Assembly (NCBI GenBank): GCA_948472945.1
Contig: CAOKVX010000002.1
Coordinates: 62,001-126,000, forward strand
DNA: 64,000 nucleotides
Reading direction: 5' to 3'
Origin: an uncultured Clostridia bacterium
Lineage (GTDB): Bacteria; Bacillota; Clostridia; Lachnospirales; Lachnospiraceae
Shown: positions 1-7,768 of the stretch, one piece after another
How positions within the stretch are numbered: position 1 is the first letter of the stretch
Layout of the letters: the number at the start of each line of letters is the position of its first letter
Position numbers and translations under genes: made by a program
The notes under the pieces: generated by a model
What the model was told of the DNA's origin: nothing
Seen by the model: the letters and a program-made list of their open reading frames with translations, nothing else
Databases searched by the model: none

Positions 1-837
1 TTCTGCAAAATCAGAGAGTTCATCAGCATACACTTCCCTCTCCTCAACATCAAGACCAAGGTATTCCTTTGCAACATACATAAGTGAACGCCTTGTTATT
101 GACGGAAGTATACTGTCAGACTTTGGCGTAACAACCTTTTTGTCCTTTGTAATAAATATGAAGTTGGCTCCGCCTGTCTCCTCCACCCTAGTTCTGGTCT
201 TAGCGTCAAGATACATATTCTCGTCATAGCCCTCCTCGTGCGCGGTTACAATTGCGTGGAGGCTCATTGCATAATTAAGCCCTGCTTTAACATGTCCCGT
301 TCCATTAGGGGCCGCCCTGTCAAAGTCACTTACCTTAATCGTCAACGGTTTTATTCCACCCTTAAAGTAAGGACCGACCGGCGTTGAAAATACCCTGAAT
401 TGATAATTGTCAGCAGGCTTTACTCCAATTACAGGAGAGATACCAAACAAATACGGCCTTATATATAAAGTAGCGCCAGATCCGTACGGAGGTACATATG
501 CTGCGTTTGCCTTTACAACCTCGTCCACCGCCTCAACGAATCTGTCTTTCGGAAACGAAGGCATCTCTAGTCGCTTTGCCGTGTCAAACATCCTCTGAGC
601 ATTCAAATCAGGGCGGAATGTAACTATCTTGCCGTCCTCAGTAGTATATGCCTTAAGTCCCTCAAAACATGTCTGGGCATACTGCAGTACAGAAGCGCAC
701 TCACTCATTGTTATTGTATCGTCACTGACGAGCGCCCCTTCATCCCATGCCCCGTCCACATAGTTTGAAACATATCTCTTATCTGTCTTCTGATATCCAA
801 AACCAATATTCGACCAGTCAATATCCTTCTTTTCCAT
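1..837 (-). CDS. ilvE: Branched-chain amino acid aminotransferase, 3' end cut by window edge
   Basis: Class IV PLP-dependent aminotransferase that interconverts leucine, isoleucine and valine with their 2-oxo acids in the cytosol. 279 N-terminal residues are visible; the family is usually about 340-360 residues, so the C-terminus lies left of the window. The fold-IV pattern is clear: an early substrate-loop region (SVLQYAQTCFEGLKAY), RMFDTAKRLEMP, and the lysine segment GHVKAGLNYAMSLHA that would carry the PLP lysine. TRTRVEETGGANFIF is the typical later motif. The start at 837 follows a GGAGG ribosome site that lies in the loop of a small hairpin. A good sigma-A promoter precedes it at 902-930, so it is probably the first gene of its transcript. 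ilvC and ilvH lie 52 kb away, so the pathway is split. Confidence 0.93.
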   Translation of the reverse strand, partial: MEKKDIDWSNIGFGYQKTDKRYVSNYVDGAWDEGALVSDDTITMSECASVLQYAQTCFEGLKAYTTEDGKIVTFRPDLNAQRMFDTAKRLEMPSFPKDRFVEAVDEVVKANAAYVPPYGSGATLYIRPYLFGISPVIGVKPADNYQFRVFSTPVGPYFKGGIKPLTIKVSDFDRAAPNGTGHVKAGLNYAMSLHAIVTAHEEGYDENMYLDAKTRTRVEETGGANFIFITKDKKVVTPKSDSILPSITRRSLMYVAKEYLGLDVEEREVYADELSDFAE

Positions 838-838
838 A

Positions 839-860
839 CGTCATACCTCCAAATATGACG
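839..860 (-). promoter_or_regulatory. Hairpin presenting the ilvE ribosome binding site in its loop
   Basis: On the minus strand CGTCATA pairs with TATGACG (7 bp) around an 8-nt loop TTTGGAGG, so the Shine-Dalgarno sequence is the loop itself. The ATG of ilvE begins 2 nt after the stem. A second short stem (CGGTT with AACCG) lies just upstream in the same leader. The arrangement could tune translation, but no known riboswitch or T-box pattern is seen here. Confidence 0.45.
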
Positions 861-901
861 GTTTTTTCAGTAACCGCCTTTGTATTCTTATTGTTTCATT
901 T

Positions 902-930
902 ATTTTACACCTTGATTTTTTTCACGTCAA
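902..930 (-). promoter_or_regulatory. Sigma-A promoter of ilvE
   Basis: On the minus strand TTGACG and TAAAAT are separated by exactly 17 nt. The predicted start falls about 55-60 nt upstream of the ilvE ATG. The rest of the gap to the next gene (931-1165) is AT-rich and shows nothing else recognisable. Confidence 0.6.
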
Positions 931-1165
931 CCCAAAACACATTTAATAACTTCTTTCATCATCAACGCTTAATCGCGGTCTATCTTACCCTATTGATGCA
1001 ATATTTAACGGCTTATTCGTCAAGTGTTATTATTTATCGCATTCAGTTTATTATATTTAATTAATATTTACCTCAAAAGTGCCATATAAAGGTGTACAAT
1101 ATATATTGAAAAAGTTAATGAACAGTAAAATAATACATGAAATAACAAATGAAATGGAGCCTCAT

Positions 1166-2470
1166 ATGAACAAGACATTTTTTTACAAACAAAACAAACA
1201 TAATTCTTTAAAATTTTTTTTAAAACCCCTGCTTGTATTTATAATCTGCTTTGCAGCCATTTATCCCTGTAAGGCGGCATCCGCCGCAGAGCTTCGGGGT
1301 ATTTGGATTTCATACATTGACTACGAGGACGCGGGGCTGTATGACCAGAGCGAATCATCATTTAAAATTAATTCAGACGCAATGTTCAAAAAACTGAAAT
1401 TATACGGTTTTAATACGGTATATTTTCAGGTACGTCCTTACGACGACGCGGTATATCCGAGCGATATTTTTAAATGGTGCAAATACCTTGCGCCTTCGGA
1501 GCCGTCCTACGACCCTCTTGAAATCCTTGTGGAAAAGGCACACAAATATGGGCTTTCGTTCCACGCCTGGATTAATCCGTACCGTATAACGCAGGACAAT
1601 ATTCTTAATCCCGAAAAAAATTCATCAACTGAGCGCATTGTGGACGGAGTAAAGGAAATAATCGAAAAATATGACGTCGACGGAATTCATTTCGACGATT
1701 ACTTTTATCCATCAAAGCATAAAGGAATGCAGTATTATTCGGTATCTGTCGAAGACAGGAAAGAAAATGTAAATAAAATGATTAGAACTGTTTATTCAGA
1801 AATAAAGAAACATAACCCTAATTTAACTTTTGGAATAAGTCCGGCAGGAAATACCGAATATGCCGAGAGTATCGGATGTGACATTGAAACATGGGTTAAC
1901 GAGGACGGATATGTAGACTATATTATCCCGCAGTTATACTGGTCTGACAACTATAAAACAAGCGGCGGGTATACCAAATTTTATTCCGACACACTTGAGG
2001 AATGGACAACAATTATTAGCGGCGAGAAACCTACATATATAGGACTTGCTCTTTACAAAGCCGGCTTAAAAAGCAGCGTTGACAAGGGTTGGAGGAAATC
2101 AAATTCAAATATAATCAATCAAATTAAGCTTGAAAGAAATTATGGCTGCGACGGCTATGTCATGTTCAGCTACCGCTCTATATTTACAAAGGAGGGAAAA
2201 AAGGAATTCGCAAACTATATAAAGTCATTATCCGGCCTAAAGCTTACAAAGCCGAACATAACGCTCAAAAGGGGAAAGACCTATAACATAAAAAGCAAGG
2301 TAAAAGTTAAATCCAAATTTAAGACAACATTTAAGTTTAAATCTGAAAAAAACCGCATTGCCTCCGTTTCACAAAACGGCAAAATCAGGGCTAAAAAACG
2401 CGGAACTACCAGGATTCACATTACAGGTATCGCCGGAAGCAAAGTAACCTGCAAAGTAAGGGTGAAGTAA
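1166..2470 (+). CDS. Secreted GHL10-type (DUF187) glycosyl hydrolase-like protein with Ig-like tail
   Basis: Predicted exported protein of 434 residues. The start at 1166 is chosen because GGAG sits 7 nt before it and it begins a clean signal peptide (basic N-terminus, LLVFIICFAAIYP core, cleavage near ASA-AE). Residues about 44-340 match the GHL10/DUF187 family (TIM-barrel, related to glycosidases): RGIWISYIDY, TVYFQVRPYDDAVYPS, FHAWINPYRI, VDGIHFDDYF, FGISPAGN and YVDYIIPQLYW. The last ~80 residues form a Lys-rich Ig-like (BIG2-like) domain like those on the neighbouring xylanases. Family members are secreted or cell-wall associated, but their substrate is not well defined. Polysaccharide or peptidoglycan cleavage is therefore inference. 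It stands alone and ends in an intrinsic terminator. Confidence 0.85.
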   Translation: MNKTFFYKQNKHNSLKFFLKPLLVFIICFAAIYPCKAASAAELRGIWISYIDYEDAGLYDQSESSFKINSDAMFKKLKLYGFNTVYFQVRPYDDAVYPSDIFKWCKYLAPSEPSYDPLEILVEKAHKYGLSFHAWINPYRITQDNILNPEKNSSTERIVDGVKEIIEKYDVDGIHFDDYFYPSKHKGMQYYSVSVEDRKENVNKMIRTVYSEIKKHNPNLTFGISPAGNTEYAESIGCDIETWVNEDGYVDYIIPQLYWSDNYKTSGGYTKFYSDTLEEWTTIISGEKPTYIGLALYKAGLKSSVDKGWRKSNSNIINQIKLERNYGCDGYVMFSYRSIFTKEGKKEFANYIKSLSGLKLTKPNITLKRGKTYNIKSKVKVKSKFKTTFKFKSEKNRIASVSQNGKIRAKKRGTTRIHITGIAGSKVTCKVRVK

Positions 2471-2490
2471 TTATCTTCACCCTTTCTTTT
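2458..2490 (+). terminator. Intrinsic terminator overlapping the end of the GHL10-type gene
   Basis: AAGGGTGAAG pairs with CTTCACCCTT (10 bp, 7-nt loop) and is followed by TCTTTTT. The left arm contains the last codons and the loop begins at the stop codon. A weaker A/T-rich hairpin at about 2499-2519 may serve the convergent GH95 gene. Confidence 0.75.
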
Positions 2491-2535
2491 TAAGTCAAAT
2501 AATCATTCCCGATTATTTATTGTTTGACACACATT

Positions 2536-5500
2536 TTATCTTTTAACCTTAACTTTTTTACTGCCGCTCCATTTACTGTAAACATTTCCGTCTGACGACT
2601 TGACAAATGAGCGAACCTGAACATAATATGTTTTTCCCTTTTTAAGTCCCTTGATTGTCTTTTTTGTAATTTTAGCATTAGCAATTTTCACTTTCTTCGC
2701 CTTTTTCATATTCTTTTTTGACGAATAGCGGATTATATATCCGTCAGCGCCTTTGACTCTCTTCTTCAGGGTTACGGTAATTTTCTTTCCTTTTATATTC
2801 TTAATACCCTTAATCTTAGGAACTGCCGGAACCTCTGTTTTGTTACTGCCGTTTACAGGCGGCATGACCTGTCCGTTGTTTCCTGTATTTCCGGTTCCGG
2901 CAGGCGGTGTAACCTGCGGTTTAGGCGGTGCTGTCTGAGGATAGCTTGTTATTTTATAGACCGCACCCGCCTGCGTAGGAAATGATACTGTGTCGCCATC
3001 TATAACCGAAGGGTTTATGAGCTCCCCGTTAGTCTCGTCCAGTATATAATACGATGACACTCCCGCGTAGCGGAGCCTGCACTCATTTCCGCTGCCCGAC
3101 GTGATTTTCATCTCATCAGATATTCCGTTATTCCAAGTTACGTCAACTGTGAAGTTTCCTCTGGCCTTAATACCCGTGTAGCTTCCGTCGCTCCAGTCAT
3201 AAGGAAGCGCCGCGAGAGGTTCAACATAATCTCCCTGACTCTGCATAAGCATCTCTGCAATACCCGACGTTGCGCCGAAATTACCGTCAATCTGAAACGG
3301 CGGATGCGTATCAAACAGGTTTGACAGCGTTGAGCCCTTTAGCTGCTCGCCGAGAAGCTTGAGAGCCCTGTCTCCGTCCCTAAGGCGCGCCCACATGTTT
3401 ATTTTCCACGCCTTGCTCCATCCGGTGCCGGCGTCACCGCGCTTTTCGAGCGTAGTCCTTGCAGCATCCATAAGTATATCATCCTGCTCGCTTCTCCCCG
3501 CAACGACGTATGTTCCCGGGTGGAGCGCAAATAACTGGTTCTGATGTCTGTGCGCGTCGCTGTTTGTTATCTCAAGGGTTGTCTCATCCTTCCACTCCCT
3601 GAACTGCCCGCCAATCGTCAGGTCGTCGGCTTTCGGCATATAGAGCTTTTCCTGTGCGGCTATAACTTCCCTAACCTCGGCGTTGTCACTTAGTCCAAGT
3701 ATATTCGCACCTTTTTTTACATACTCAAATACTTCCCATATAATTGTCTGGTCCGAGACGCATCCAAGCGTGTAGTTGCCGTGCTCAGGAGAATATGAGG
3801 GATTCGACACAAGCGTTCCGTCGGTATCTGTGCATAGATTGTCAACCCAAAACAGAGCCGCCTGAAGTATAGTGTCAAAATTGTCTGCAAGGAACTGCCT
3901 GTCACAGTTAAACATATATTTTTCCCATATATCCTGGCACTCCCACGCAGCCGCTGCCGGAAAATAAAACGCCGTCTCAAAATAGCTCGGCGACGTATTG
4001 CCGTAAATGTTGTTTTCATGGTGAATAACCCATCCGCGCACATCCGAGCCGTCCTCTTTACAGTAATATTTATCTGCCGTAACCTTACCTTTTTCAACCA
4101 TATCATTAATATATCTAATAAGCACGTCGTGGCATTCCGTCAAATTAGTCTGCTCTGCAGGCCAGTAATTCATTTGGAGGTTGATATTCGTGTGATAATC
4201 CGACTGCCACGCAGGTGAGAGACCCTGCGCCCATATTCCCTGAAGGTTTGCCGGCAGAAGCGAGTTCTCCCTTGACGAGCTTATGAGCAGATATCTCCCG
4301 TACTGATAAAACAATATCTCAAGATACCTGTCTTCCTCCGCCGAGTTTGTCTTCCCATATCCGCTTACAAGTTCATCGGTCATAACGTCGGGCGCTTCCG
4401 TAAGCCCTAAATTAAACGTACATCTGTCATACAATTTCTTATAGTCGGCAACATGCTCCGCATAAAGCGAATCATATCCTTTCTGTATGGCGGCATTTAC
4501 ATAGTCCTCAACTTTGTAATAAGGGTCCTCGTCCTCAAAATAATCATATCCTGTAGTTGCGTCGCTTTTATAGTTAGTCGCCGAGCTCATAATTATGACT
4601 ATTTCATCAGCATTTTCAATCTTTAGTCCGTCTCCTCCGCTTTTGGTTATCTGACCGCCGCTGTTAAGCACTTTTATGTACTGTGCAAATTTTAAGCCGT
4701 TTTCCTTTTGGTCGGACGGCTGTCCCTCCATCGTAATTACTCCGTCGTTTTCATTGACAGCTATAGTCTTTTTAGTCTGCTCCGAATCAATCTTAACAGT
4801 CTTAGTAAGCTTTCCCGCCCCGCTTGAAGTAAGCCTTGCAACAAATACATTAGACGGATTATTCATAAAATATTCCCTCTTATAAGTTACCCCGTCCTGT
4901 TCATATGTAACTGTCTGCACGGACTTGTCTATATCCGACGTCCTGAGATAATTTTCATATTCCGAATTGGAATCCTCAATATATATGTTTCCAAGCGTCT
5001 GGTACGAGCCAAAGTTGTCTTTCTCCCCCTTTAGCTTGTTGAGGTTATTTTTAAAGTCGGACTGAGTCAGCAGGTCCGGAAAATTACTTGACACAATTTT
5101 TCCGCTGCCGTCAATATATGCGGAATTATTATCTCGGAAATCCGCAATCATATCGTTTACCATGCCCCTGATATTCTGAAGCGCCCCGTGCACCTCATCT
5201 TTGGAATAATTATTATCCCCGCCGTCATAATTCTGATTTGAACCAGGCCCTCCGCTCCAGACGGAACTTTCATTCACCTGAATTTTCTCCTGTCCAACCC
5301 CGCCGAAAACCATCGCCCCTATTCGTCCGTTGCCTATAGGAAGCGCCTGAGACTCCCAGTCTGTCGCCGGCTCGTCATACTTAAGTACAAGCGGCGGCTG
5401 TTTTACTTCCACATTAACCATGTCTGCCTTAGCCTCCTTAACAGTTCCGTCCAGCGTACAAAACTCCGAACACCCAACAAGCATAGCAGCCGCCACAAAG

Positions 5501-5583
5501 GCGGATGCAAATCGATTAAATCTTGATAATCTGCTGTTCAGCATACATCTGGAATTATTTTTCTTTTGCTTCATAAATTTCAT
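2536..5583 (-). CDS. GH95 alpha-L-fucosidase/alpha-L-galactosidase, exported, with Lys-rich fibronectin-like tail
   Basis: Large (1015 residues) inverting glycosidase of family GH95, which removes alpha-linked L-fucose or L-galactose from plant side chains or glycans. The N-terminal GH95 beta-domain begins near residue 65 (LPIGNGRIGAMVFGG). The catalytic (alpha/alpha)6 region holds the family's active-site set: Asn466 and Asn468 in HTNINLQMNYW, Glu600 in SPEHGNY and Asp766 in FQIDGNFGATSG, matching the Asn/Asn/Glu/Asp set known for GH95. A Gly/Pro/Asn linker (about 890-920) leads to a Lys-rich FN3-like domain. The leader has a lipobox-like LVGC with Cys38, so membrane anchoring as a lipoprotein is possible; signal-peptidase-I cleavage after AKA is the alternative. 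A G-rich ribosome site (GGGGG, 7 nt) supports the start. Confidence 0.93.
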   Translation of the reverse strand: MKFMKQKKNNSRCMLNSRLSRFNRFASAFVAAAMLVGCSEFCTLDGTVKEAKADMVNVEVKQPPLVLKYDEPATDWESQALPIGNGRIGAMVFGGVGQEKIQVNESSVWSGGPGSNQNYDGGDNNYSKDEVHGALQNIRGMVNDMIADFRDNNSAYIDGSGKIVSSNFPDLLTQSDFKNNLNKLKGEKDNFGSYQTLGNIYIEDSNSEYENYLRTSDIDKSVQTVTYEQDGVTYKREYFMNNPSNVFVARLTSSGAGKLTKTVKIDSEQTKKTIAVNENDGVITMEGQPSDQKENGLKFAQYIKVLNSGGQITKSGGDGLKIENADEIVIIMSSATNYKSDATTGYDYFEDEDPYYKVEDYVNAAIQKGYDSLYAEHVADYKKLYDRCTFNLGLTEAPDVMTDELVSGYGKTNSAEEDRYLEILFYQYGRYLLISSSRENSLLPANLQGIWAQGLSPAWQSDYHTNINLQMNYWPAEQTNLTECHDVLIRYINDMVEKGKVTADKYYCKEDGSDVRGWVIHHENNIYGNTSPSYFETAFYFPAAAAWECQDIWEKYMFNCDRQFLADNFDTILQAALFWVDNLCTDTDGTLVSNPSYSPEHGNYTLGCVSDQTIIWEVFEYVKKGANILGLSDNAEVREVIAAQEKLYMPKADDLTIGGQFREWKDETTLEITNSDAHRHQNQLFALHPGTYVVAGRSEQDDILMDAARTTLEKRGDAGTGWSKAWKINMWARLRDGDRALKLLGEQLKGSTLSNLFDTHPPFQIDGNFGATSGIAEMLMQSQGDYVEPLAALPYDWSDGSYTGIKARGNFTVDVTWNNGISDEMKITSGSGNECRLRYAGVSSYYILDETNGELINPSVIDGDTVSFPTQAGAVYKITSYPQTAPPKPQVTPPAGTGNTGNNGQVMPPVNGSNKTEVPAVPKIKGIKNIKGKKITVTLKKRVKGADGYIIRYSSKKNMKKAKKVKIANAKITKKTIKGLKKGKTYYVQVRSFVKSSDGNVYSKWSGSKKVKVKR

Positions 5584-5808
5584 GCGATATCCCCCAAAAT
5601 TAATACAATTTATAAGTTAAACTTAGAATTATATTATATAGCGCATATACCCCGTATTCAATGATTTTTTTAATCATATATTTATTTTTTTGTCCCGTCA
5701 TATAAAGTTATTTTATTATCTATGAACCCAATATAGACACTTCCAACCATAAATGATAAAATATATATGTACATAATGTTTTGTGAATTGGTTACAGATT
5801 GTGGAGTT

Positions 5809-5863
5809 AAGGTGAAAGAAAAACCGGAGAAAGGATAAAATGCAGACACATATCTTTCACCTT
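5809..5863 (+). promoter_or_regulatory. Inverted repeat in the GH10 leader
   Basis: AAGGTGAAAGA (5809-5819) is repeated inverted as TCTTTCACCTT (5853-5863), an 11-bp stem with a 33-nt loop. The loop contains the ribosome site and start codon of a 13-codon leader ORF. If formed in RNA it would bury the initiation site of the small ORF, which suggests regulated translation upstream of the xylanase gene. The remaining 5584-5808 gap is AT-rich, with no gene seen. Confidence 0.4.
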
Positions 5864-5881
5864 TCGTGTTTGCGCCTCTAA
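5840..5881 (+). CDS. Possible 13-residue leader peptide upstream of GH10
   Basis: ATG at 5840 has AAGGA 4 nt upstream and opens a 13-codon frame, MQTHIFHLSCLRL, ending in TAA. The last base of this stop is the first base of an ATG in frame with the xylanase (5881), a TAATG stop-start overlap. A second stop, TGA, follows at once. The placement fits a translated leader that couples to the xylanase or senses translation. No homologue is recognised and chance cannot be excluded. Confidence 0.35.
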   Translation: MQTHIFHLSCLRL

Positions 5882-5922
5882 TGAAAATAATAAAAATTTT
5901 CACCGGAGGATTGGTACAAAAT

Positions 5923-7602
5923 ATGAAAAATGGGGTTAAAAAAATTACAGCGGCACTGCTGTCTGCCGCCTTGGCATTTACATCAGTAAATGCTGCACCG
6001 TCAACATGCGCAAAAGCGTCAAAGAAACCGACAATCAAACTTTCAAAAAGCAGCACGCTCACAAAGGGCGAGACAAAAAAGCTTAAAATTAAAACGTCCG
6101 GAATCAAAAAAATTGTTTCCGTCAAATGGAAATCTTCAAAGAAGTCAGTGGCAAAGATCACAAAGTCTTCCCTGAAAATTGCAAGGATAAAAGCCGTCAA
6201 AGCCGGAAAGGCTAAGATAAGCGCCACCGTCAAATATAAGGAAAATGCGTCTTCAAAGACTAAAGTAAAAAAAGTTAACTGTGCGGTAACCGTCAAACCT
6301 GCCGGAAAACCGACTCCGCCTCAGAATTCAGCTCCGCCTACACTTTCGCAGACTGCCGTTCCAACACCCACACCAAAACCTACCCGTACTCCGGGTCCAC
6401 AGAATCTGTTCGCGGCGCTCTCCGATTATATGAAAAATGTCGGCTCCTGCGTATCATACAATTCATGGGGCAATTCGGCGCTTGACGACGCTGACACAAA
6501 GGCTTACATAAAAGAAAACTTTAACAGCATAACCGCGGAAAATGAAATGAAGCCCGAATCCATACTAGGCCGCTGGACAAACAAAATAACAACGGCCCAG
6601 GCCAGACAGCAGGGCGTATATATTCCCGAAAACTATACTGAAAATTATGTGCCGTTACTTGACTACACTTCCATAGATACGCTAATGAAGTTCGCATCGG
6701 AAAACGGACTGCGAATCCGCTATCACGGTCTTATATGGCATGAACAGACGCCAAACTGGTTTTTCCGCACAAATTACAGCGACAGCGGAAAATTTGTAAC
6801 TCCCGAAATAATGGATGCACGTCTTGAATATTACATAAAAAATGTAATGAATCACGTCTACTCCAGCCAATACGCCGACACCGTGTACTGCTGGGACGTC
6901 GTAAATGAATTTTACCATATGACGGAATGTATATACCGCATAGAAAACGGCCAGAAAGATAAAACTGATAATGTAAAATGCTATTATAACGTGTATGGGG
7001 AGGAAATATTCGAGGACCCTTCGTCACCCGAAACATCAAAAGTCGTTGATAACCCGCGTTATGTGAAGCTTGCGTTTAAATGGGCGCACGAAGTCCTTGA
7101 ACAATTCGGCCTGGTTGGCAGGGTCGAGCTTGTATACAACGACTACGATACGGATTTTACGGATGTGAGGGCCTCCGTACTTGCAGTTACAAAATACATC
7201 AATGAGAAAGACTCTATCAACCCGAACGGTGATAAGCTTGTCACCACAATCGGAATGCAGACACACGACGTCCTCGGAGTACACTTCATTGCGGACCACA
7301 GAGCTTCGATGGATGCATTTAAGGCAACCGGCCTCAACCTGCAGGTTACCGAGATGGATCTAAGGTTAAACAATTATACCGTCGAAGACCAGCTTAAATA
7401 CTGGGAAGACTTTATAAGACTCGTGATAGACGAGGCCAAGAGCGGCGCAAATTTCACCGGATTTACATGGTGGGGCCTGTGCGACAGCAAATCATGGTTT
7501 GGGGTGGCCCAAAGCCCCCTGCTATGCGGCAGCTCGGTAAAGGACAAAAAACCTGCATACTATAAGGTTATTGAGACGGCGTACTCGGTAACAATTGATT
7601 AA
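5923..7602 (+). CDS. Secreted GH10 endo-1,4-beta-xylanase with N-terminal Ig-like module
   Basis: Retaining endo-xylanase that cuts the beta-1,4-xylan backbone outside the cell. From ATG 5923 it has 559 residues: a signal peptide (hydrophobic AALLSAALAFTSVNAA), a Lys-rich BIG2-like Ig module (about 33-125), a Pro/Thr linker (about 128-160) and a GH10 TIM barrel to the end. Acid/base Glu329 lies in WDVVNEF and nucleophile Glu477 in QVTEMDLR. The substrate-site signature HGLIWHEQTPNW is intact. GGAGGA lies 12 nt before 5923; the in-frame ATG at 5881 overlaps the stop of a leader ORF and could add 14 residues. It is transcribed alone, divergently from GH95, and ends in a strong two-way terminator. 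Confidence 0.95.
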   Translation: MKNGVKKITAALLSAALAFTSVNAAPSTCAKASKKPTIKLSKSSTLTKGETKKLKIKTSGIKKIVSVKWKSSKKSVAKITKSSLKIARIKAVKAGKAKISATVKYKENASSKTKVKKVNCAVTVKPAGKPTPPQNSAPPTLSQTAVPTPTPKPTRTPGPQNLFAALSDYMKNVGSCVSYNSWGNSALDDADTKAYIKENFNSITAENEMKPESILGRWTNKITTAQARQQGVYIPENYTENYVPLLDYTSIDTLMKFASENGLRIRYHGLIWHEQTPNWFFRTNYSDSGKFVTPEIMDARLEYYIKNVMNHVYSSQYADTVYCWDVVNEFYHMTECIYRIENGQKDKTDNVKCYYNVYGEEIFEDPSSPETSKVVDNPRYVKLAFKWAHEVLEQFGLVGRVELVYNDYDTDFTDVRASVLAVTKYINEKDSINPNGDKLVTTIGMQTHDVLGVHFIADHRASMDAFKATGLNLQVTEMDLRLNNYTVEDQLKYWEDFIRLVIDEAKSGANFTGFTWWGLCDSKSWFGVAQSPLLCGSSVKDKKPAYYKVIETAYSVTID

Positions 7603-7625
7603 GGATTTCTCAATGAGTAAAATAA

Positions 7626-7682
7626 AAAGAGTAAGGGTTATAATATTCAGCGAACACACGCTTTCATTAACCCTTACTCTTT
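7626..7682. terminator. Bidirectional terminator between convergent genes
   Basis: A 15-bp perfect stem (AAAGAGTAAGGGTTA with its complement) closes a 27-nt loop. It ends in T-rich sequence on the plus strand and is A-flanked on the other side. It lies between the convergent xylanase and SGNH-flavodoxin genes and can serve both. Confidence 0.75.
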
Positions 7683-7768
7683 ATTTACGCTAACAATAAA
7701 AATTAATATAACTTACTGCATAACTTATAATCATGCAATTTGCGCCGATATACAAATGTCAATATTCC

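Noticed and set aside
747-1064. 105-codon plus-strand frame before the GHL10-type gene
   Set aside because: Overlaps the ilvE start and promoter, has no ribosome site, and its composition follows the local AT-rich bias.
5682-6296. Open frame of 204 codons on the minus strand across the GH10 leader and Ig module
   Set aside because: It is antisense to the Lys-rich module; its Phe/Leu/Val-rich content is the mirror of Lys/Glu codons, and it has no ribosome site.
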